Source: Synanceia verrucosa (lineage: Eukaryota > Chordata > Actinopteri > Perciformes > Synanceiidae). Taken from it: a stretch of 64,000 nt of DNA. A model generated the notes under the pieces. That model worked only from the letters and a program-made list of their open reading frames with translations, did not search any database and was not told the origin of the DNA. The DNA is taken from the NCBI GenBank assembly GCA_029721515.1, contig CM056562.1:18111335-18175334 (forward strand), in the 5' to 3' direction. Each line of letters opens with the position of its first letter. Within the stretch, counting starts at the first letter, position 1. The position numbers and the translations under genes were made by a program. Shown here in pieces: positions 13,595 to 22,593 of the stretch.

Positions 13595-16500
13595 AAAGTG
13601 ATAAGAGGGAGGGAAGGAGTAAAAAATGGAGAAAGGAACCAAGTGAGAAGACTGAAGAAGAGAAGAGGTGACAGAAAATAATTGCTCATGGATGATTGTC
13701 ATTGGATGCCTCAGGGCTGTGTAGCACTGTGAAGGAGAAAGATGTCGTCTGTGAAAATCAGGGCAGACTTCAGCCTGAAAGAGCCTGAAAGATGCAGAGA
13801 GACACTGATGCATTTGCAAGCAGGAATTGAAAGCAAATTGAAAGTGATACAGAAGAGGGCAACACATCACTGAAAAAGGAGGATCAACAGAGCATAAACT
13901 GCAGTTTCAGGAAACTCTGCAATGCAGATCTGTGATGTCTTCTGGTTTCTAAGTATTCAGGATTGAGAATATCTGCGCCAAAAAATATGACTACAAATGA
14001 AACATGTTACTAGTCAGGTTTATCTGTGGCATGTGCCATGCAAAAAGTGTGAATCAAGAGGTATATAACGTCCTGAGAGTGGTTTTATTATTGGTGGGCC
14101 GTGGGTTCGTGCTGTCGACTCACCACTGAGCTGCTCCATGAAGCAAACGTTGCCGTGGGCGTTGAAGGCCAGAGTGTCTGGAGTGATGCAGAGGGTGTGG
14201 AAGAGGTGGGAGGGTCGGATGCTCTGCAGCGCCAGGACGCATTCAGCACACACCGCCCACACCTCGTCCTCAGACAGACAGCTGTCCCGCAAAGACAAGA
14301 TGTCCGCAAGAGACACATTCTCCTGTGGACAAAAACAGAAAATGTCCAGATAAGCACACACACATTGTTTAAATTTCTTAAACCCTGATCTGCATCATTG
14401 CTCTGGTTCTAATCCAATCTTTTGTAAAACAAACATGATTTTTTTTTAATGTGGCGAGGGCTCTCTGCAGTGTCATACATTTTAATGTCAAGCAGAAGAG
14501 CACCTGAACGCACCACCAAACATGAGTTCTGAAAACAGTCCCTGCTCTCCACTCAGCCGGCCAACTCATGTGGAACGGATTTATTAAAATGTAAATACAG
14601 AGTGCTGTGCAAAGTTAAAGTTTAGCTCTGAGCTCATCACTCAGCACAGTGGGGCGCTGAAGAGAGATAATAAAGTTCCCCCTGAAGCCTGGAGAAACTA
14701 GATCCTACAGGTGAAAAACACAGTGATGATGCAGTGTTAGTCCTCATCAGCAGCAGCGTAGCGGCTTATATACATAGAGGGCCTTCTCGTAAATATACAG
14801 ATAGGGAGGTAACATAACCAAACAAGAATGTCTGTTTTTGGCCAACCTGGTGAATTAAAGGGGCCCTGTGGGGATTTCTTATAAACAAACAAAAGTTGTG
14901 TTTACATTCAGCATCATGAAATCCTTGTGTGTAATCCCCTTGTGTGTGTTGTTACAGTTTAAGAGCAGCTGCCTGAATATTGAATGTGACATATTTTTGC
15001 TCTAATTTTGCAGCCTTCTTTAACTTAAATAAAAGAATAGAAATTATTTTAGGGCGGCACGGTGGTGTAGTGGTTAGCACTGTCGCCTCACAGCAAGAAG
15101 GTACCGGGTTCGAATCCCAGGGCCTTTCTGTGTGGAGTTTGCATGTTCTCCCCGTGTCTGTGTGGGTTCTCTCCGGATACTCCGGCTTCCTCCCACCATC
15201 CAAAAACATGCATGGGGATTAGGTTAATTGGCTAATTTAAATTGATCGTAGGTGTGAATGTGAGTGTGAATGGTTGTCTGTCTCTATGTGCCCTGCGATG
15301 AGGTGGCGACTTATCCAGGGTGTACCCTGCCTTCCGCCCTAAGACAGCTGGGATAGGCTCCAGCCCCCCCGCGACCCTATGAGGATAAGCGGTAGATAAT
15401 GGATTGATGGATGGAAATTATTTTATTTAGAAAAAAAATTAAATGTGAATGTGTTTTGAACAATAAATTGGAAATTTGTTAATGTGTGTAGAGAATTGGT
15501 ACTGACATCACGTTTGAGCTTTGGTTGCATGCAAACATCATCAGAAAGTAAAAGACTTATCCCATAAAAAGTTGCTAATAGGACTGGTAACAACTGCGGC
15601 CATGCCCAAAAGGAAGGCTTGGGCTGGATATCCACTCTGCAGATATCCACTGGCTGAGCCAGAAGAAATATTGTACATTGCTGAGGATACATCATCATCA
15701 ATCTGAGACTGTGAGCTGGTAGTTTGAGATCCTTGAGCATAGATATTAAACAGAGCGCTACGTCTGTCAAAGTCTCTGCAGGTCAACAGATTTCTGTCAT
15801 CTTGCATTAAATGCTGATCAGATATAACATTATGAGCACTGACAGGTGAAGTCAATAACACTGATTATCTCTTCATCATGGCTCCTGGGACATAAAAGGT
15901 AACAAATGAACATTTAGTGCTCAGAGTTGATGTCAGAAGCAGGAAAAATGTTCCAGCATCAGGATTTGAGTGAGTTTGACAACAAGAACCAAACAGTGAT
16001 GTCTAGAGGACTGGATCAGAGCATCTCCAGACCTGCAGCTCTGGTGGTCTGTTCCTGGTCTGCAGTGGTCAGGATCTATCAAAAGTGGTCCAAGGAAGGA
16101 CCAGTGGTGAACCAGAGACAGGGTCATGACAGGACAAGGATCACTGATGCATGTGGGGAGTGAAGGCTGGTCCTGGTGGTCTGATCCAACAGACCAGAGA
16201 AGTTAATGATGGTTCTGATGGGAAGGAGTCAGAACACACAGAGCAGAACAGTTTGTTGTGTTTGGGGCTGTTTTGGCAGAAAATCACAATCAGGCAGGTG
16301 GTCATAATGTTATGCCTCTTTTCGGTGTATATTGTACATAATGCAGCAAATGCGCTGCAGTATACACAGTATGGTCACACGACTGCAGCATTTTTTTGGC
16401 TAAAACTTGGAAATTATTTCTCCACCAGAAGATGACAGTATGCAGCACAGACAGGTGATTTATTACACAAATCTATGGGTTTTATTTTGAGAAACCATGA

Positions 16501-18159
16501 AGCACCCTGGCCCTGCAATAAGAGGCGGGCATCATCTCAAGAACAGTCTTTAAACAATCACCTAATTCTGACAGCTGCAGCAGGAAATCCTGAATTTGTG
16601 ATGCACAAACGCAGCCTTTTTAAGCCTTGGAGTGACTCTGACATCCATGTCATGAACACACTACATCATCTGTGATCACCAAGAGGCCCCATTTATCCTG
16701 ACAGATGCAGTGATCTCAGAGATTCCACATGACATCTGGCATAAAACGCTGTGGTCTTATCATTACAAGATCTTCTGTTCGGGTTGAAAGTGAAAACAAA
16801 AGTTGGCCTTAATGCAGAGAGAGGGGTGGAAGAGGGGAGCGTGGAGCATCACAAAGCAGCATCTGTCAAACACACTACGTCCAATACTTCCATTACCATA
16901 GACGTTCTCATTCCATGACATTATTTATGACTATCTCTCAATGGGAACTTATTTTTTATGTCTTAATGCTGCAAATCACTGAAATATCTGTGACTGGCTT
17001 CATCCGTTTTGCTCAATGACTCTGTTTAAGGTGCAGGAGAGTTGCAGCAGATTGTGAACAAAGCATATCTGTGTGATCTAGTGGGGTAGAGCACGATTAC
17101 AGGGCAGAAAAGTGCCACTTGAAGCAGCAGCAGCAGCAGCAGCAGCCCCATAAATAGACAGTTTCCCTTGAGAACAGTGCAGAGGAAAACTGGGAGTCTC
17201 TCTCACCCCCCTCAAGTTAAATATGCTGTCCTACATAAGTTTGCCTCTGAGCTCTGAGTTTCTGGTGAGACTGGTGGTGGTGAGGGGAACAGCGAGTTCA
17301 TGTTTGACTGAATTTCTTCTCTGTGCATTTCTTCAAGTACAATATTGACATACTTGTACTTAAACAACACAAATTTGTGCTATCATTTTGTGCTACTTTA
17401 TACATCTCCACTACATTTCAGATGGAAATATTGTATTTTAATCTGCACTACATATATTAGACAATGACAGAGCTTTGAAAAAAAGAGAAGCATGGGACAT
17501 TTACCTGCTAAACCTTTTCCTTTTTTAATTTAAACAGCTTGGTAAATTATCCAATATTTCATCAAAAGTATGAAGCAAAACTTTATTTTTCTTATTTCCT
17601 ACTCTAATAACCATCTCAATCAGGGCCTCAAATGCATCCGGTTAAACTAAACTACACCACTTAACTGTACATAATAATTACTTAAAACATTTTGCTGCTA
17701 ATACTTCTGCACTTTTAGTTAATTTCAAATGTAGGAATCATTAAATTATTGGTACTTTTAATAAAGGGAGTGAACACTTCCTCTGTCACCGGATATGGAA
17801 AGAAGTTACATATCAAACATGAAGATGATATCACAACTTCTGAGTCTTTATGAACGTGGGATGCAAATCAGTTATTGTAATAACCCATGGCCTGCAGCTG
17901 ACAGCTGTTTGAATAAAAAATCATGGTTTCTGAAGCTGGGGAGAAAATCTAACCTACTTGAACTCAACATGACAGCTTGAAAAGACAGAGAGCTCATCTA
18001 CAGGCTGTTCACCTTTTACCTTCTTATTGTTTGAAATGAATAACATCATGCAGACTCAGTCCTGTGTCTCACCTCATCCTCCAGCAGTGGAGGCAGATGC
18101 TCCAGGTCAGAATAACCCTCTCTTTCCTCGGCTCTCACTGAGTATCTGACCGTCTCCAT
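1640..18159 (-). CDS. kndc1: KNDC1 (very-KIND), 5' part of the gene, 16 coding exons, truncated by the window edge
   Basis: KNDC1 is a brain-enriched Ras guanine-nucleotide exchange factor with two non-catalytic kinase C-lobe (KIND) domains; in mammals it binds MAP2 and restrains dendrite growth. The exons listed separately join in phase to about 975 residues. KIND1 lies at about residues 30-190 (ENVSLADILSLRD, CITPDTLAFNAHGNVCFMEQ, HVYSLGSTL, PEDRP). KIND2 lies at about 447-600 (WISLRDLLTRCGRRL, YLAPEYQEHG, GVAAILWATAKFSL, ERPTL). A linker of about 200 residues separates them and a Ser/Pro-rich linker follows. The RasGEF-N and RasGEF catalytic parts are not seen and should lie below base 1. 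The gene follows ADGRA1 in the same orientation, as in mammals. Seen: motifs, phases and splice sites. Family knowledge: function. Whether this is the only copy in the genome cannot be judged here. Confidence 0.94.
1960..2130. repeat. Probable teleost interspersed repeat in a KNDC1 intron
   Basis: The text around AGAGCCAGTGTTTGGTTTGT and TCTGGGCTACTGGAGAAAC resembles a widespread fish repeat I recall from many transcripts. The family was not determined; the call rests on memory, not alignment. Confidence 0.4.
2200..2900 (-). CDS. kndc1: KNDC1 coding exon 15 (Ser/Pro-rich linker)
   Basis: The acceptor is TATTTTTTTTTAG and the donor CATGG|GTATGC. It encodes 233 residues that look disordered (Ser, Pro, Asn rich) and end in an ordered segment, LQEVIDLLKGEFSLDGYLDN. 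Phases fit both neighbours. Confidence 0.88.
3035..3195. repeat. Fish interspersed repeat, copy A (same family as 37.95-38.13 kb)
   Basis: It shares with the later copy the order GAGAAG...GATAC-like text, then CTTAGCTTAGCATAA, then GGAAAC and a CTCTG segment. Both copies lie in the same orientation on the plus strand. It sits in the KNDC1 intron between exons 14 and 15. Confidence 0.5.
3458..3650 (-). CDS. kndc1: KNDC1 coding exon 14
   Basis: It encodes 63 residues with split codons at both ends, including LQLPEAFTSTATHFTPIILT, a recognisable KNDC1 linker motif. The acceptor is CTGTGTGTAG and the donor GAGGG|GTACGA (non-standard after +3). Confidence 0.88.
3897..3966 (-). CDS. kndc1: KNDC1 coding exon 13
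   Basis: A 70-nt exon with acceptor TTTTCTTTCAG and donor CAGCG|GTAGGA. It encodes 23 polar residues plus one base (SASKCSDAAE to ESAPNS). Support is phase continuity and splice sites more than similarity. Confidence 0.75.
4136..4213 (-). CDS. kndc1: KNDC1 coding exon 12
   Basis: The acceptor is GATCTGCTGCAG and the donor CACCCG|GTAAAC. It encodes 26 residues in phase 0 (SCRDYLSCQG, TVWLNLISRV), which fits the terminal helix just after KIND2. Confidence 0.85.
4736..4919 (+). mobile_element. tRNA-derived SINE, internally deleted copy
   Basis: The 5' part has pol III promoter-like boxes (GGTGTAGTGGTTAGCAC and GGTTCGAATCCC) and the 3' part is GATAGGCTCCAGCC...AATGGATGGAT. Compared with the copy at 15.05 kb, about 170 bases between TTTGCATGTTCT and TACCCTGCC are missing. 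Flanking 13-bp target-site duplications at 4723-4735 and 4920-4932 differ at one base. Confidence 0.88.
5189..5347 (-). CDS. kndc1: KNDC1 coding exon 11 (KIND2 end)
   Basis: The acceptor is CTTGGCTCAG and the donor AAAAAA|GTAGGA. It encodes 53 residues in phase 0: VCVYGVAAILWATAKFSL, then VPRKLKRLLLEMAKR and ERPTL. It completes KIND2 as YSLG...PEDRP completes KIND1. Confidence 0.93.
5449..5510 (-). CDS. kndc1: KNDC1 coding exon 10 (KIND2)
   Basis: A 62-nt exon with acceptor TTCTTTGCAG and donor GAGAAG|GTTTGT. It encodes GSRDDFYLAPEYQEHGIVTEK; LAPEY is the pseudokinase APE-like motif. Confidence 0.93.
5689..5760 (-). CDS. kndc1: KNDC1 coding exon 9 (KIND2)
   Basis: A 72-nt exon with acceptor TTTTTCACCAG and donor CATTG|GTAAGT. 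It reads AYLCLDTLHVGCEGEVLFLK, the second-KIND strand pair equivalent to TPDTLAFNAHGNVCF in KIND1. A short triplicated TATAGTG run lies just beyond the donor, at about 5660-5680. Confidence 0.92.
5841..5911. repeat. Solo MITE arm, same family as 40.44-40.69 kb
   Basis: GGACCTTATTTCAGGGATAA and CTGCCATTTATTCACCCAT match the terminal inverted repeat of the MITE in the ADGRA1 intron. No partner arm was found nearby, so it is a fragment. It lies in the intron between KNDC1 exons 8 and 9. Confidence 0.55.
6017..6131 (-). CDS. kndc1: KNDC1 coding exon 8 (KIND2, first part)
   Basis: The acceptor is TATTTTCTGTCCAG and the donor TTCCAG|GTAACT. It encodes 38 residues plus one base: WISLRDLLTRCGRRL then NELWALCYTCLSSLQ. 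The layout parallels SLADILSLRD and EDEVWAVCAEC of the first KIND domain. Confidence 0.93.
6894..7490 (-). CDS. kndc1: KNDC1 coding exon 7 (linker between KIND domains)
   Basis: A large exon encoding 199 residues in phase 0, rich in Ser, Asp and Glu with a basic stretch (PVRRRVQQRVSRVR). The donor is GACGAG|GTTAGT. The start at 7490 (CTGCAG|GTG) is the phase-0 acceptor. A second acceptor at 7516 (TTTGAATCAG) has a somewhat better tract but the wrong phase for exon 6, so the 5' boundary is uncertain. Confidence 0.85.
8017..8147 (-). CDS. kndc1: KNDC1 coding exon 6
   Basis: The acceptor is TTGTCTATTCACAG and the donor CAGCAG|GTACGC. Its first two bases complete an Asp codon with exon 5, then 43 residues (GQEGSWEARW to LSRQQ). 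It ends in phase 0. It forms the start of the linker between the KIND domains. Confidence 0.85.
8221..8338 (-). CDS. kndc1: KNDC1 coding exon 5
   Basis: The acceptor is AATACTCCCACAG. It encodes 39 residues plus one base, DILSLAEVRLSHTS followed by SVGRRVLSIES, a recognisable KNDC1 segment just after KIND1. The donor CAAG|GTCCTT is weak, but phase with exon 6 is exact. Confidence 0.9.
8339..10136. other. KNDC1 intron 4
   Basis: AT-rich sequence with no exon, tRNA or recognisable repeat seen on either strand. Confidence 0.6.
10137..10283 (-). CDS. kndc1: KNDC1 coding exon 4 (KIND1, C-lobe helices)
   Basis: It encodes 49 residues in phase 0, starting GHVYSLGSTLSAAL and ending TPEDRPILQ. The acceptor is GGCTGCAG and the donor CTGCAG|GTAGAA. 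YSLG corresponds to the kinase DxxSxG region and PEDRP to the terminal R-containing kinase motif. The region between the motifs is acidic and helical. Confidence 0.93.
10284..11524. other. KNDC1 intron 3
   Basis: AT-rich intron; nothing distinct seen. Confidence 0.6.
11525..11583 (-). CDS. kndc1: KNDC1 coding exon 3 (KIND1)
   Basis: A 59-nt exon with acceptor TTCTTGTAG and donor TCGAG|GTGAGT. Its first two bases complete an Asp codon with exon 2, giving DDPEGSFVPPEFDNTGSTFE. This is the KIND counterpart of the kinase activation-loop/APE region (PPEF). Confidence 0.93.
12183..12700 (+). repeat. Half-kilobase polypyrimidine tract in KNDC1 intron 2
   Basis: The plus strand is almost entirely C and T over about 500 bases, built of degenerate CTTTCC/TCCTCT blocks. 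On the transcribed strand of KNDC1 it is a polypurine run in the RNA. It produces long artefactual open frames rich in Phe, Ser, Pro and Leu, which are not genes. Confidence 0.9.
13562..13584. repeat. TG microsatellite
   Basis: A short (TG)n run, plus strand, in KNDC1 intron 2. Confidence 0.9.
14124..14322 (-). CDS. kndc1: KNDC1 coding exon 2 (KIND1, first half)
   Basis: The acceptor is TTTGTCCACAG and the donor AGTG|GTGAGT. It encodes 66 residues plus one base, with ENVSLADILSLRD, CLSEDEVWAVCAEC and CITPDTLAFNAHGNVCFMEQ. This is the best-conserved part of the first KIND domain and identifies the gene. It starts in phase 0 after exon 1. Confidence 0.95.
15052..15413 (+). mobile_element. tRNA-derived SINE, near full-length
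   Basis: It begins GGGCGGCACGGTGGTGTAGT, carries a B-box-like GGGTTCGAATCCC at about 15106-15118, and ends in GATAATGG repeats. The 12-bp flanks GAAATTATTTTA at 15040-15051 and 15414-15425 are identical, a clear target-site duplication that suggests a rather recent insertion. Confidence 0.92.
15927..16345 (+). pseudogene. Tc1/mariner-like transposon remnant with N-terminal part of a transposase
   Basis: The plus frame from 15927 reads DLSEFDNKNQTVMSRGLDQS and SAVVRIYQKWSKEGPVVN, the helix-turn-helix N terminus of a Tc1-like transposase that binds the element's inverted repeats. The frame stops at 16161. The next 180 bases read as further family sequence out of frame, then end near GTGGTCATAATGTTATGCC. 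The catalytic DDE domain is missing, so this is a deletion derivative without activity of its own. Confidence 0.75.
18073..18159 (-). CDS. kndc1: KNDC1 coding exon 1 (start codon)
   Basis: It encodes 29 residues beginning METVRYSV and ending LPPLLEDE, then the donor GAG|GTGAGA. The acidic end just before ENVSLADIL matches the KNDC1 N terminus. The ATG at 18159 has G at -3 and G at +4. The frame stays open upstream to an ATG at 18270, so a longer N terminus is possible but reads less like the family. Confidence 0.85.
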
Positions 18160-18620
18160 TGCAGCAACTTTGGTTCCCTCAGGTCGTGAAGGGAGCCTCG
18201 GCCCAGTCAGCAGCAGTGTGTCCAGTGCGGACAGATGGCATGGCTGGGTTGTCTCTGGGTGCAGCAGCACAGACCTGGGGTCGGCTACTTGCTGCAGTCA
18301 GTGGTCACTGCGGGACAACCGGCTCCAAAAACAACAGCGGAGAAAAAAAAAACGGGGGAAGCTCAGCAATGCGCCTGAGCTGAGCGACTACAGAGAGCTG
18401 CAGGAGGAGGAGGAGGAGGAGGAGGTGGTGCTGGCCGGTGTTGGAAGCTGTCATGACTACTACTCCTCCACAGAAACCATGAGCTGCAGTCCTGAGGATC
18501 CTCCCCTCACAACGCCTCCACTCGGTGACTCATATTCATCACTTGTGATCATCTCCTCTTATTCCTGCGAGCTGGCTCTGAATATTAGCCATGCATGTGC
18601 TGTCTCTGGCACAGGATAGG
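18160..18620 (-). promoter_or_regulatory. kndc1: Likely KNDC1 5' UTR and promoter-proximal region
   Basis: This stretch just upstream of the KNDC1 start is richer in G+C than its surroundings and holds a run of GGA/CCT triplets at about 18402-18424. No TATA box at a fixed distance was identified and the transcription start is unknown. The plus-strand open frame here (18170-18619) looks like a composition artefact. Confidence 0.45.
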
Positions 18621-21600
18621 AGAGAAAAGAATATTTTTATTCATCCCCCACTGCAGAAAATTCACTTGCTTAACAAGTCATAGGCCTTGTAAGTAACAAA
18701 CAATAAACAACACTAATGGAATACAACTAAGTAATAAAAATAATACATATTTACAGTATGCACGAAACAAAGAAAAGAAAAGAAAAGAAATACAATAAAT
18801 AAAATACTCTACTGGCAAATATCTAATTCTTCTAATACTCAAGGCAACATCATTATCATTCATCACAGCTGACCATATGAAACAATGAATTGATTGTACA
18901 ATTAGTTTTTTTTTATTTTTTTATTATTGTGGCAAAGACTAATGAAGCAAAGTTTAAAGGTTAATTGTGAATGTCCATAAAGAATCTACACTGTTCCTTC
19001 CTTGGACCACTTTTGGTCAGGAAATGAAGCAAAGTTAGTCGTCATGATGGCTGAAGGAAGATGGACAAACACAGAAGATTCAAAGTGTTTATTATCACAT
19101 GAACAAAAGTGTTCATATGCTGCACAATGAAATACTTTCTCAGCTATCCAAAATGAATGCCAGGCAATAAATCAAACTGTAAAATAGATGAAAGATAAAA
19201 AAAAAAATAGATAAATAAAGGCATCTAAAAGGCAGAGGCAGTAATGTGATAAAATACAATAAATACAATAAAAAAAATACAGAAACTGTGACCGACAAAG
19301 AGAAACTTAAAAAAAAAAAAAAAAAAAAAAGGAGAGAGAGCACATCTCTTATTTGGAAATATTTTGAAGAGGGGAAGAAACATGACTAATCTCCATAGCA
19401 ACCTACAAAATAACCATAAAGATATATGCAAAGAGTTTCAAGAAGCTAACATTTAGTCAAGTAGCAGCAAAACAGTCCAACAACAGACAATCGTTCATTG
19501 AAGTCTAGCAAGAGGAGCTCCTGGGGTTGTTGGTGTGAAGCTCGCTGGAGTTTTTAGCTCCTCAGACTTTTTCCATGCACCTTGGAAATTGTGTCAGGAA
19601 TCCCTCTGCTTCTACAAACATTCATCTATTGACATTTGCCTGGTCTTCCTCACTTCATTGATATTTGTCTACGCTTTGAAGACTTTGTCATATGCCAGAC
19701 TGAAACCTGCACAGCCGTCAGTTTTGATACATGGTGAGCGACTTACGGTGGAGCCTTGAAAAACAAGCTAGTCCATATACAGGCCGTAATAGCTCAACCC
19801 TGACAATACCTGGCAGCATCCTGCAGATTCAGTTGATCTTCACTGACACCATATAAAGCACATCTTGAGGAATGTGAGCTCCCCTCCTGCTTTCATATTA
19901 CTAATGCAGTCACACTCTTGCACAGGTGTTCTGGATCAATGCTATTTGTAGGCACTCTGATCCATCTTAATTGCCCACTACACCGTTTGCATATCATCTT
20001 GCGCTGCGTGCTGGTGATGATGGAAAGCCTGTCTGGGTGCCAGCTGAGCCCAGGCTGGCAGGGAATGAGATGACTATTATGCTGCGCTGCCCTGTGGCTG
20101 CTGAGCAGTGATAGAGGGGCCTCTCCGGTCAGGAGGAGGAGAACCACTATTAGATTTGTTGACTGCTCAGCATTCTGTCATGTTGAGATAATAGACAGAA
20201 ATACTTTCACTTCAGCAGTCAGGCAATTAATGTGATCATACACATTCGGGCATATCCCCTCAATGACTTATTACTTGAGAACAAGGCAGTCTATTTGATC
20301 TTTGTTGGCATTGTACAGTAGCCAACTGAGAGATGCATTCAGGAGGTGCTTCATCTTCAAAAGGATTAGTTCCTAATGTGGAAATACTGCACAGCTCCTC
20401 GCTGCTGCTGGGACCAGCTGAATCATTTATATGAGGAAGCAGTTGGCAGGGATGAGCTTGACATCTGAAGTGCTCTCATTGTATTATGACTGCTCAGATT
20501 AGTCTATTCTTATACTTTAGACACAGACATCTGTTTTATTTCTAATTTAACTTTTGCTCCTTCTGAATCAGGAAGTAAACAATGAATGACAAATGGTTGA
20601 TTCACTTTTTGGATGAAAACATTCAAGCAATGTTGAGCTTTAATGCCCTCCCAGCTGGCAGGAAGGGAACACCATTGTGTATTTCTGCAAACCACAGATG
20701 TGTTGAATGATGACATTTTGGTTAGAGCTATTGATGCAGTACAATGAGCGATGCACAGAGACATACTATATATCAAGTGACCATTGTTGAACATTGCGTG
20801 GTATAATAATGTGAATAACAAGCAAGAAATTCTACCAAAGGATGACTGTTGTTCCAACACAAACCACAACCTACCAAAGTAGTTTTGTTGCCAAAACCCA
20901 TTATGCGCTTCGTCAAGCATAAAACAAAGCCGATATGAAATAGTCATGAAACATATTTTGGGTCAGAAACATCAAACATCATTTAACTCATCTCATGGTT
21001 TGCAGAAACAAACATCGCCACCATTTGTTTTGGAGCCTGAACTGAATTTCCACCTACACTTTGTCTCCTGAGTCATCCAAACCAATATATTGTGTTCCAG
21101 ACTTTCTGCCTGCTAGTTCTGTCCCTTTGGGCCTGAATAACAACACATTTTTTACTCCATCTGTCATCTGAGAGGTATGCATGTGTGTCCAAACTTTATT
21201 AGAATTAAAAAAGTATGTGAAAAGAGCTTTTTATCCCTATAGTTCATCTCAGATTCAAAGAATAATCTAGAAAATGCTACACATTTAATATTCGTTTATG
21301 AAAACAATGGTTTTAGTTCTATGACACAAATCAATATAAAATAAAAGTAGAACTTTTCTAAAGGGATGAGTGAGACATGATGCAGCAGAAACCTAACTAG
21401 GTAGCCAAAATTACTTGGCCTGAGTGTGGTTCTTTTAATGGATTTATGTTCGACTTGTAATAAATACCTCCCAGGACTGACCTGAGTACACAGTGATCCA
21501 ATTCCAGCTGCCAAAACTGGTCCAAAACTGCCATAAGTGCTGCTAACTGGAGCTGATTCAGGACCTGTCTGCACCTCCAAATTCTGTCCAAATCATGAAA

Positions 21601-22465
21601 TACACAGATCAGCCTCAGTCTGATATTTAAAAAGAAAAAAAAAACCAGATGAATGTGTCAACACTGAGCCACCGTGTCTTTATCGGTCATAGAGGGCTCA
21701 AGCACATTAGACTGCAAAAGACTGAATAATATGAAGTCTGTATGGGACAAGATCTGAATGGATTTTTATGTCAGGTAAAACAGAAAAAGTGAGCAAAATA
21801 AACACTGTTTAATTTTTCCTTGCTTACTAGACAAGTAAACATGTCATTCCACCCATAAATATGTATATTTACAAACACACAAATAACTGGAAAAATAACT
21901 GTGATCCTGTGTGTATCCCTGGCTGGCAGACCTATGCAGGACAGTATTGTTACGGAGCAGAACGATGACCAAGCTGGGCGGTCAAGCATGTGGACAGATG
22001 TCAACCCTCTGAGAGTGGTGAATACTGGCAGATGTGCCCCAGGAAAAAAGTCTCCTGGAGTTGACATTTCCAATATGGTGCTTTAAAAGTGTGACTCTGG
22101 GTTGTGTCTCTGCAGGGAAGCTCCTGTGAGAATATCTGACTTAGCAAAGCAGTCTGAAAAGCCTTGGGATGCTGAGGTATGCAGACGTTGTTTGAATGAG
22201 CGAGAGCAGCATGTAGAACCACACGAAGCCACATTCAGCCACATGTTGCATTGGTTTTTCCCCCAGGAACATGCAAATGTTGAATCCCCCATCATCTTTT
22301 ACACTAGTGGCAGCATAATCACAGAAGGTTAAAGAGTTGGACCTAATCTACTACAGCAATGAGTGAGGTCAAGGTGCTTTTGCAATGGCTGCTGGGATAT
22401 CCTAAAACTATATGCACTTTAAAATTCAGTCAGTTCAGCCAAGTAATAAAAATGATCTCACTTAC
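18621..22465. other. Region upstream of KNDC1 without a confirmed gene
   Basis: It contains a poly(A) run at 19309-19330 inside AT-rich repeat-like sequence (19.1-19.35 kb). A minus-strand open stretch at 21483-21590 ends at a possible donor (CTCAG|GTCAGT); it could be a small exon but has no phase partner. Nothing else was recognised. Confidence 0.5.
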
Positions 22466-22593
22466 CTCTAGTTGAATGTGCTATTCAGCCATGCAGATAG
22501 TTTTGGATCTCGTTCAACACAAAGTGCTTTTCCACAGTGTGGCGGTCGAGACGTATGGGCTTCACTTGAAGGGAGCCGTCGATGTCCGTAGTG
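22466..22593 (-). CDS. Orphan coding exon with stop codon, gene not recognised
   Basis: The minus strand shows acceptor CTCCTTTTAG, then an open frame of 35 residues that begins with the last base of a split codon and contains IDGSLQVKPIRLDRHTVEKH and LNEIQNYLHG. A TGA follows at 22487-22485 and a strong donor (AGAG|GTAAGT) 19 bases later. Third positions are rich in G and C, unlike the flanks. A stop this close to the last junction would not trigger decay. It could be the 3' coding exon of the unrecognised gene at 27-30 kb, but the phase needs at least one more exon between. Confidence 0.5.

Larger units (their letters stand above)
14323..18072. other. KNDC1 intron 1
   Basis: A large first intron containing the SINE at 15.05 kb, the Tc1-like remnant at 15.9-16.35 kb and a (CAG)n-like run at about 17127-17145. 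No exon was recognised in the rest. Confidence 0.7.

Noticed and set aside
18170..18619. Plus-strand frame of 149 codons upstream of KNDC1
   Set aside because: It overlaps KNDC1 exon 1 in antisense and is driven by GGA repeats; no recognisable domain and no splice or family support.
21483..21590. Minus-strand stretch with a possible donor, considered as another exon of the unrecognised gene
   Set aside because: Two frames are equally open and no partner exon with fitting phase was found.
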